Of a stretch of 47,476 nt of DNA, positions 41,411 to 47,476 are shown one piece after another. The DNA comes from Flavobacteriales bacterium (GTDB lineage: Bacteria > Bacteroidota > Bacteroidia > Flavobacteriales_D > Crocinitomicaceae). The translations under genes and the position numbers were made by a program. Numbering within the stretch: the first letter of the stretch is position 1; each line of letters opens with the position of its first letter. The stretch is from the NCBI GenBank assembly GCA_022361195.1, contig JAKSBJ010000267.1, positions 1 through 47,476 of the forward strand, given 5' to 3'. The notes below the pieces were generated by a model, which saw nothing but the letters and a program-made list of their open reading frames with translations, was not told the origin of the DNA and searched no databases.

Positions 41411-43171
41411 TTATTCTTCTGACTTTTTCGGCGTCTTTTTTACAACCGATCTGTATTTTAAATAAGAAACGATATTCAGTACGAAAATAGACGCTACGGT
41501 AACATATACCCATGAAGGAATTGGAATAGGATCTCCTTGTGCATAGGAATGTAATCCACTGAAATAAAAGTTCACTCCAAAGAAAGTCATTATAATGGAA
41601 GCATAACTCCAAAGAGACGCCGTGTTAAATGCAAATTGACCTTTCAAGAATGGAATAAAACGGAAATGCAAAATAATGGCATAAGCAATAACCGAAGCTA
41701 AAGCCCAGGTTTCTTTCGCATCCCATCCCCAATAACGTCCCCAGCTTTCATTGGCCCAGACACCTCCTAAGAAAGTTCCGATGGTTAGCATGAACAATCC
41801 AATAATAATTACCATCTCTGACACATAAGTCAGTTCTTTGGTAGTTAAGAGCATTCGTTTTTTGTTACTCTCATTTAAAAAAAGGTTCATCACCAAAATG
41901 ATTAAGCCTAAAATGGCTCCAAGCCCAAGGAATCCATAACTTCCCGTGATGACTGCCACATGGATCATTAACCAATACGACTTTAAAACAGGAACCAAAT
42001 TGGTAATTTCCGGATCCAATGAATTCATGTGTGCCACAAACAACATCAACCAAGCTAAAATTCCGGTAGCACCCAATACCACCTTTGATGATTTGGTAAA
42101 TATTAATCCTGCCCCTACTGTTATAAATGCAATAAACACTACCGCTTCGTATCCATTACTCCATGGTGCGTGGCCAGATAAATACCAACGCATTCCCAAG
42201 CCTATTCCATGCGCAATGAAAAGTAAAAAGAATAGCCAGGTTCCAATTCGCATTGGCCATTTCAACTTGACCGAAGGCCTAAACAAACTAATAAACTGTA
42301 AAATCAATAAGAGTAAGCCCAAAGTAATGTAAGCGTTCTTAAGTCTTTTAAAGAGATCCAATTTATTATAAGTGATCTCCATTTGAACCTTAGACTTAGA
42401 TGGTAATAAGCCTTCTGGACTAATTTTTCTTTGGTACGTATCAATTAAATCCACCATCTTATCAGCCGATTTCCAATTACCGGTTTTATGACCGTTGGAT
42501 ACCGCTAAATTGTAATAAGGGATGATGGTTGAAACAAAATCCAGGTCTTCTCCCTCAAAAGGTAATTCCTGATCGAAAGGCGAATACCAGCTGTTATTCG
42601 GATCATCCCGTAATGGTAAAATTCTTAAATAATGGCCCGTAAAGAGTCCATATAACACAAATACCCTTTCGTCTGTTTTTAAGACGTCTTTATCATATTG
42701 ATTTCTTTGATTTGCCTTTTTTCTTCTTGCTTTTTCAGCATCCTCAGCCAATACATAACCATCGAAGTTTATACCAAAAAAGTCGTGCAATGAGGCATAT
42801 TTACCAGTCAGGCTCAGTTTATCTCTAATTGGTTGCCCCGAAACATAAATCAAGGGCTCCTCCTGCCAGGTTAATACATCTGTATGTATTCCCAAAAAGA
42901 CTTGCATGGCACTCAAATCGTCATAAGTATCACTTCTACGAATCTTCTTCATCACATCTGTCGCCAGGGTATGAACAGGCTTAAAACGTCCTCCTTGATC
43001 CTGAACTAAGAGATGACCATAATATTCGGCATGATCAGCATCTATGACCTGAACTCCATTAGGACCTTCTCCTTGTCCAAAAGATAAGGTTCCGGCAGTC
43101 ATTAAAGCAACAATCAACCAACTACTTAATTTCTCGCGTTTTTCTCTAATTTCAGCCGATTTTCTAAGCAA
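41411..43171 (-). CDS. ccsA: cytochrome c assembly CcsA part (probably the 3' half of a broken ccsBA)
   Basis: 586 aa from TTG 43171; the frame is open back to about 43258. It contains the CcsA heme-handling site, WGRYWGWDAKETW, and the His-bearing LHSYAQGD and MIHVAVITGSYGFLG segments, with several TM helices. No ATG or GTG precedes the TTG, and the next ATG falls in a membrane helix. Upstream in the same frame lies LGFLINLFSRGSRFSYLL, which continues the last helix of ResB, as in fused CcsBA proteins of Bacteroidota. Together with ResB it would be about 1040 aa, the fused size. The CcsBA role is to carry heme and attach it to c-type cytochromes. Confidence 0.8.
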   Translation of the reverse strand: MLRKSAEIREKREKLSSWLIVALMTAGTLSFGQGEGPNGVQVIDADHAEYYGHLLVQDQGGRFKPVHTLATDVMKKIRRSDTYDDLSAMQVFLGIHTDVLTWQEEPLIYVSGQPIRDKLSLTGKYASLHDFFGINFDGYVLAEDAEKARRKKANQRNQYDKDVLKTDERVFVLYGLFTGHYLRILPLRDDPNNSWYSPFDQELPFEGEDLDFVSTIIPYYNLAVSNGHKTGNWKSADKMVDLIDTYQRKISPEGLLPSKSKVQMEITYNKLDLFKRLKNAYITLGLLLLILQFISLFRPSVKLKWPMRIGTWLFFLLFIAHGIGLGMRWYLSGHAPWSNGYEAVVFIAFITVGAGLIFTKSSKVVLGATGILAWLMLFVAHMNSLDPEITNLVPVLKSYWLMIHVAVITGSYGFLGLGAILGLIILVMNLFLNESNKKRMLLTTKELTYVSEMVIIIGLFMLTIGTFLGGVWANESWGRYWGWDAKETWALASVIAYAIILHFRFIPFLKGQFAFNTASLWSYASIIMTFFGVNFYFSGLHSYAQGDPIPIPSWVYVTVASIFVLNIVSYLKYRSVVKKTPKKSEE

Positions 43172-43215
43172 ATAGCTGAATCGTGAACCTCTGGAGAATA
43201 GATTGATTAAAAAGC

Positions 43216-44538
43216 CTAGGCCAACAAAGTATAACCAATATAGGTTGTGTAAGTTCCTGGTCTGTCCTGATTCACCGACAAGATAGTACCTCCCTCATCC
43301 TGATCGTAAGAAGATTGGAAAAAACGATATCCACGATAATCCAAAACATTGTTCATATAGATTCGATGTTCTTCGTTCACTCCATTTTCCATATCAATTA
43401 AAGTCACCTCACTGGCAAAAGAAGATGGATTCATCGTTCCTGGATAACGTTCTAACTGAAAATCTCTTAAATGAATAAAGAAGGGTAATTCAATAATTTT
43501 TGATCCATATCCCAATACATACTCCAAATTCCCCATTTTAAACTGAGTTTTATTTGGGGCAATTCCTTTTCCACCTCTTAACACAACTTCCTTAGATAAA
43601 TCTCCCTGCTGCACTAAAAGAGTCACGGCCTTAGAACCTTCAATTTCCTCTTTGGACTCAATAACCTGTAGTTCGGCACTTTTATAGTAAGCGTTAAATA
43701 CAAATTGCTGTTGCCCTACCATATAAAGTCTTTTAGGCACAAAGCGTTGTAAACTATCTCTAACCAAAGTTCCCTCCGACTGATCACTCATTTGTAAATA
43801 AGGCAAATCAAAAGGAGTTTGAACCATTAAAGCCGAATCTGTTTCAATGACATGAATGGCCTCTGTATGCTCATCATTATTAAAAGCAATTTTATAACCA
43901 CCATCATTTAAAACATCTCCGCTTTTTAAGTAATTATAATGTCGTCCACTTCTACCCACAGTCACTATTTCAAGATAAGGCTGTCCCTGTGTTTTCCCCA
44001 CCGGAATCAAGGTATCTTTGACATTCTCCATCAAAGAAATGAACTCAAAACGAGTTTCCTTTGTCTCACCTGGAAAGAGAAATTCATGCTCAAAATAGTT
44101 GTCCGTCCCTTTTTCCATAATAACCGGAAAATCGTAAACATACTGTTGAACATTGTCATGCACCTTGAATTGCATATAGGTGTCAGAACTAATAATCTCA
44201 TTTGAGGAAGCTCCCTCACGAATACTCATTACTCCTTCGAATCCAACTTTTCGTGTCATCCATGCTCCTGCAATGATTACCAGGAATGCAACATGAAAAG
44301 TCAAGGAACCAATCTTTTTTACTTGCAATAACTTATAACGGTAAATGTTAAAAATCATCGATAAACTCAAGTAAGCTAGAAGTCCCTCAAACCACCAGGC
44401 TTTGTAAATAACCTTTTGAGCTACGGCTGTATTATACCATTCTTCAATAAAAGTAGCACGAGCAATGGCAAAGAAAAAAGCAGCTAAAGCAACTGCCATT
44501 AGGGGCATTGAAAATATTTTATGGAGGACTTTTGTCAT
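43216..44538 (-). CDS. ccsB: ResB/CcsB part of cytochrome c synthetase
   Basis: 440 aa from ATG 44538, which has AAGGA nearby and an upstream TAAATTTG box; an in-frame TTG start 41 codons earlier is less likely because the usual N-terminus begins near MTKVLHKIFSMPLM. Three N-terminal TM helices, then a large periplasmic domain with FQSSYDQDEGG and a terminal SVNQDRPGTYTTYIGYTLLA, in which a TAG breaks the last TM helix. In a typical fused CcsBA the chain goes on as a helix plus a basic loop, exactly what the -1 frame encodes here. Confidence 0.85.
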   Translation of the reverse strand: MTKVLHKIFSMPLMAVALAAFFFAIARATFIEEWYNTAVAQKVIYKAWWFEGLLAYLSLSMIFNIYRYKLLQVKKIGSLTFHVAFLVIIAGAWMTRKVGFEGVMSIREGASSNEIISSDTYMQFKVHDNVQQYVYDFPVIMEKGTDNYFEHEFLFPGETKETRFEFISLMENVKDTLIPVGKTQGQPYLEIVTVGRSGRHYNYLKSGDVLNDGGYKIAFNNDEHTEAIHVIETDSALMVQTPFDLPYLQMSDQSEGTLVRDSLQRFVPKRLYMVGQQQFVFNAYYKSAELQVIESKEEIEGSKAVTLLVQQGDLSKEVVLRGGKGIAPNKTQFKMGNLEYVLGYGSKIIELPFFIHLRDFQLERYPGTMNPSSFASEVTLIDMENGVNEEHRIYMNNVLDYRGYRFFQSSYDQDEGGTILSVNQDRPGTYTTYIGYTLLA

Positions 44539-44589
44539 GGGAATATCCTTATCGATGAATTCTGGCTTCCTTCTAAAAGCAAACGACGA

Positions 44590-44597
44590 CAAATTTA
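44590..44597 (-). promoter_or_regulatory. -7 box upstream of ccsB
   Basis: Minus-strand TAAATTTG, full consensus, about 50 nt before ATG 44538, within a CGACG/CGTCG inverted repeat. It supports the later start. No clear -33. Confidence 0.4.
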
Positions 44598-44739
44598 CGT
44601 CGAATTTTAATTCTTTTTCGAATTCACTCAAGTGAAATTGATCCTTCTGCTGAAAAAACAACCATTCGTTGCTTTTTATCTACGAAAAAACCTTTGTACT
44701 CAACAAATTAAGAATGATTTGTATTTCATTTAAATTGTA

Positions 44740-44770
44740 TTGCTTATTTAGAATTGAAATTCTATATTTG
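44740..44770 (+). promoter_or_regulatory. secDF promoter, Bacteroidota type
   Basis: TTG (44740-44742), 20-base spacer, TATATTTG (44763-44770). Leader about 36 nt. Confidence 0.78.
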
Positions 44771-44811
44771 CAGCCACTTAAAAAGTACATTAGAAAATAA
44801 CTACCAATTAG

Positions 44812-47476
44812 ATGAAAAACAAAGGATTTTTTTGGTCGATAACCATCGCTTTATCGTTGGCTTGTCTCTACCAACTTTCATTTACCTGGGCCACTACTTC
44901 GGTTGAAGCAGATGCTGAAGAGTATGGGCAGGAGTGCTTGGATTCTCTAGTTGATTTTAATGTTCCTTACATTGTTGCTGAAAGAGATACCTTATATACG
45001 GACTCTACTCGTGACCAACAAGGGATCATTGAATACTACAGAGATCTTTACTTAAAAGACCAGGCTAATGAGGTTGTACATTGGGGATACACTTACGCCG
45101 AATGTAAGGAAAGCGAAATCAACCTTGGTTTGGACCTCAAAGGAGGAATGAGTGTAACACTCGAAATTTCGATTCCAGAACTAGTAGCAGAATTAGCAGG
45201 AAACACTAGAAATCAAACTTTCAAAAAAGCATATGATGCTGCAAAAGTCAGAACAGATGCTGGTGAAGGTAATTTCATTGATTTGTTCCAGGAAGAATTT
45301 GAAAAGGTCTCGGATGATCCAATGGCCAAAATCTTCCACATGCACAATCCGGATGAAGTAGCTGCTGAGGCTTCAAATGCGGATGTTGTTTCTTTCTTAA
45401 AGACACAAGCTTCTAACGCTTTGGATGGTGTTGAAATTATTATTGAAAAAAGGGTAAACACCTTTGGTGTAGCTCAACCTACCATTCAAAAGCAAACAGG
45501 TTCTAATCGAATTTTCGTAGAGCTTCCTGGTGTTAAAGATCGTGAGTCAGTAAGAAGAAAACTTCAAACTACTGCGAACCTTGAGTTCTATGAAGTTTAT
45601 GATAATGCTTATGATGGGATCTCTGATCGTTTATTAGCTGCTCAAGAGAAATTGAGTTTTGCTTTATTCGGAGATTTGGATGATAGTACTTCAACTAGTA
45701 CTGAAGAGAGCAATGATATTCTTGGAGCTGATGAAGGAGATACAACGGCAACTGACCTAGTTGAAGATGCTGATACTACTTCTTCAGAAGAAGATGATCT
45801 TTTAGGGGAACCAGATGATTTATTATCAAGTCCTGAGGACAATGGTACAACTGAAGAAGATGATCTATTAGGAGAAGCTGAGAGCTCAGATTCAACTGGA
45901 CAAGGACAACAAATGTCAAGAGAAGAGCAATTAAAGCGATTCCCTATTACTTCTTTAATGCAGTTGGCATTTGAGTACAACGAAAACGGTGAGCCAATTG
46001 GTTACAATCCTGGTTCGTATGTTGGATACGCTCAAGTAAAAGATACTTCAACTTTAAATTCTCGTTTAAATCACCCTGTTGTTCGTGCAAATCTTCCTTT
46101 AGACCTTCAATTCATGTGGGATGCTAAAGAAATGGAAGATGCAGATGGAAATCCAGTAGGATTGATTTATTTGCACGCTATCAAAGTTCCTTCAAATGGA
46201 GCTCCAGTAAGTGGTAAGCACATTGATAAGTCTTCGGTTAGTAGCCCAATTCCAGGTGAATTTGCTGTTGATATGAGCATGACTAGCCTTGGAGCAGAGA
46301 AATGGGAGGCTATGACAGAAGCAAACTTGGAAAAACAAGTTGCTATTACCATGGATGGTTACGTATTCTCAGCACCGGTTGTAAACGATGTAATGAGAAA
46401 TGGTCGTTCTACAATTTCAGGAAGGTTTAGTCTTTACGAAGCAAAAGATCTTTCAGGACTATTAAATGCAGGTGCACTTCCTGCTCCAGTTAAGATTGTT
46501 GATGAAGCTGTTGTTGGACCATCACTGGGACAAGAAAATATTAGTCGTGGAATGTGGTCATTTGTAATTGCACTTTCATTGGTGTTAGTTTACATGATCT
46601 TCTACTATAGCAAAGCAGGTTTAATTGCCGACTTAGCGTTGATTGTTAACGTATTCCTTTTGATTGGAGCATTGGCTTCAATGGGAGCAATTTTAACACT
46701 ACCTGGTATTGCAGGTATTGTACTGACCATAGGTATGTCGGTGGATGCCAACGTACTTATCTTTGAAAGAATTCGTGAGGAATTACGACACGGTAAAGGT
46801 GTTAAGGGAGCGGTTAAAGATGGTTTCTCTAAAGCATTAGCAGCTATTTTGGATGCCAACATTACAACCTTATTAACGGGTATTGTTTTGGCAACTTTCG
46901 GAACTGGACCAATTAAAGGTTTCGCCACGACTTTAATCATCGGTATCTTTACTTCATTCTTTGCTGCCGTGGTTATTACACGTTTGATTGTTACATCATT
47001 CCTCGATCGTGAAAAGAACGTAAGTTTCTCTAATTCTTTAACGAAGAATTGGTTTACACAAACAGCCATTCCTTTTGTTAGAAAGAGAAAACTTTTCTAC
47101 ATCGTTTCAGGAGTTGTAATTGTAATTGGTATCGGATCACTTGCTACTCAAGGATTAGACTGGGGAGTTGATTTCCAGGGAGGTCGTCAGTACAAAGTTG
47201 AATTCTTGGACCAAGAGGCAAATAATTCAGAGATTGTTGCAAGTTTGACAGATAAGTTTGATGGAAATGCTCCTTCAGCTAAGATGGTTGACAATAAGTA
47301 CACTTCTTTGATTACTACGAAGTACAAAATCACTGATCCTTCTACGGAAATGAATAATCATGTAGAAGAGAAATTGAGAGAAGGTTTAGAACCATTTGGT
47401 GCTATTAAAATTCAAGAATCGAAAATGATTGCTCCAACCATTTCAAAGGATTTGAAGCAAAACTCATTGTATGCGA
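44812..47476 (+). CDS. secDF: fused protein translocase SecDF (3' partial)
   Basis: The frame is open from ATG 44812 to the window end, 888 codons; Bacteroidota SecDF has about 1000 aa, so a part is missing. It drives preprotein movement through SecYEG using the proton motive force. SecD marks: LGLDLKGGM (about 105-113), TIGMSVDANVLIFERI near 640 and LTGIVLATFGTGPIKGFA; SecF begins near residue 745, with GVDFQGGRQYKVEF. An acidic, low-complexity insert (about residues 288-361) holds two copies of EEDDLLGE 22 residues apart within the first periplasmic domain. Confidence 0.95.
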   Translation, partial: MKNKGFFWSITIALSLACLYQLSFTWATTSVEADAEEYGQECLDSLVDFNVPYIVAERDTLYTDSTRDQQGIIEYYRDLYLKDQANEVVHWGYTYAECKESEINLGLDLKGGMSVTLEISIPELVAELAGNTRNQTFKKAYDAAKVRTDAGEGNFIDLFQEEFEKVSDDPMAKIFHMHNPDEVAAEASNADVVSFLKTQASNALDGVEIIIEKRVNTFGVAQPTIQKQTGSNRIFVELPGVKDRESVRRKLQTTANLEFYEVYDNAYDGISDRLLAAQEKLSFALFGDLDDSTSTSTEESNDILGADEGDTTATDLVEDADTTSSEEDDLLGEPDDLLSSPEDNGTTEEDDLLGEAESSDSTGQGQQMSREEQLKRFPITSLMQLAFEYNENGEPIGYNPGSYVGYAQVKDTSTLNSRLNHPVVRANLPLDLQFMWDAKEMEDADGNPVGLIYLHAIKVPSNGAPVSGKHIDKSSVSSPIPGEFAVDMSMTSLGAEKWEAMTEANLEKQVAITMDGYVFSAPVVNDVMRNGRSTISGRFSLYEAKDLSGLLNAGALPAPVKIVDEAVVGPSLGQENISRGMWSFVIALSLVLVYMIFYYSKAGLIADLALIVNVFLLIGALASMGAILTLPGIAGIVLTIGMSVDANVLIFERIREELRHGKGVKGAVKDGFSKALAAILDANITTLLTGIVLATFGTGPIKGFATTLIIGIFTSFFAAVVITRLIVTSFLDREKNVSFSNSLTKNWFTQTAIPFVRKRKLFYIVSGVVIVIGIGSLATQGLDWGVDFQGGRQYKVEFLDQEANNSEIVASLTDKFDGNAPSAKMVDNKYTSLITTKYKITDPSTEMNNHVEEKLREGLEPFGAIKIQESKMIAPTISKDLKQNSLYA

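Noticed and set aside
44663..44665. ATG as start of ResB
   Set aside because: Out of frame with ResB; it reaches a stop after a few codons. ATG 44538 is preferred.
45642..45980. 112-codon Ser-rich frame antisense to the acidic SecDF insert
   Set aside because: Arises from the complement of Asp/Glu codons; no start signal.
46605..47069. 154-codon open frame antisense to secDF
   Set aside because: Shadow of the strongly conserved SecD membrane region; composition follows the complement of secDF.
1..47476. Search for tRNA, rRNA, CRISPR arrays, insertion sequences, prophage and toxin-antitoxin pairs
   Set aside because: No cloverleaf with a CCA end, no regularly spaced repeats, no transposase or integrase motifs, and no clear toxin-antitoxin pair were seen by eye.

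Overview
The window is about 47.5 kb of AT-rich bacterial chromosome and almost certainly belongs to a member of the Bacteroidota, most likely the Flavobacteriia. The evidence is a type IX secretion C-terminal sorting domain, a PorE-like TPR/propeller/CRD/OmpA protein, a fused SecDF, a ResB-CcsA type cytochrome c assembly locus, many DUFs typical of the phylum, and promoters of the Bacteroidota form TTG-N19/20-TAnnTTTG (clear before HU, rpsA and secDF). I see no tRNA, rRNA, CRISPR array, insertion sequence or prophage. Most of the window is core genome with small lineage-specific genes in between.

Layout. 1-3.8 kb: a MATE exporter cut by the window edge, fmt and a secreted cupin overlap in one operon, followed by HU and a TrmH-type RNA methylase. 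3.8-6.4 kb (minus): hutF and a GT87-type membrane glycosyltransferase. 6.5-11.5 kb (plus): Nif3, a zinc-ribbon coiled-coil protein, an SH3 lipoprotein, fabG, a DUF1801 protein and a secreted hypothetical. 11.5-15.7 kb: a DAACS symporter with an enlarged loop, a small ORF pair and rpsA. 15.9-17.1 kb: thiolase. 17.1-23.5 kb (minus): a MORN/TonB protein, prmC, the PorE-like protein, a beta-barrel, an HD hydrolase and a T9SS cargo. 23.7-27.7 kb (plus): ElaA acetyltransferase, an ABC ATPase/permease pair and a TlpA-like thioredoxin. 27.8-29.2 kb: a glycosyltransferase and a DUF547 protein, head to head. 29.3-34.3 kb (minus): a long run from two tandem SpoIIAA-like proteins down to a GH25 lysozyme. 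34.3-38.2 kb: a Nudix hydrolase, a DUF5723 outer membrane protein, fabI and a GIDE-domain protein. 38.3-41.4 kb: DUF2452, a lipoprotein, small membrane proteins and gcvT. 41.4-44.5 kb (minus): cytochrome c assembly genes that look like one ccsBA gene broken by a -1 frameshift. 44.8 kb to the end: secDF, cut by the window edge.

Functional themes are envelope biogenesis and secretion (SecDF, T9SS, OmpA, lipoproteins, GH25), translation (fmt, S1, PrmC, TrmH), fatty acid synthesis (FabG, FabI) and one-carbon/histidine metabolism (GcvT, HutF).

The observations most worth a second look are the broken ccsBA reading frame, a 17-bp hairpin that buries the DUF1801 start codon, a perfect 18-bp AT-rich inverted repeat upstream of the MORN/TonB gene, intrinsic terminators that end only a few bases before the next start codon at four junctions, and -7 promoter boxes 3-7 nt from start codons, which suggests leaderless mRNAs. 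I did not find a convincing new multi-gene system. The least explained cluster is the SpoIIAA-like pair with its helical partner and DUF493.
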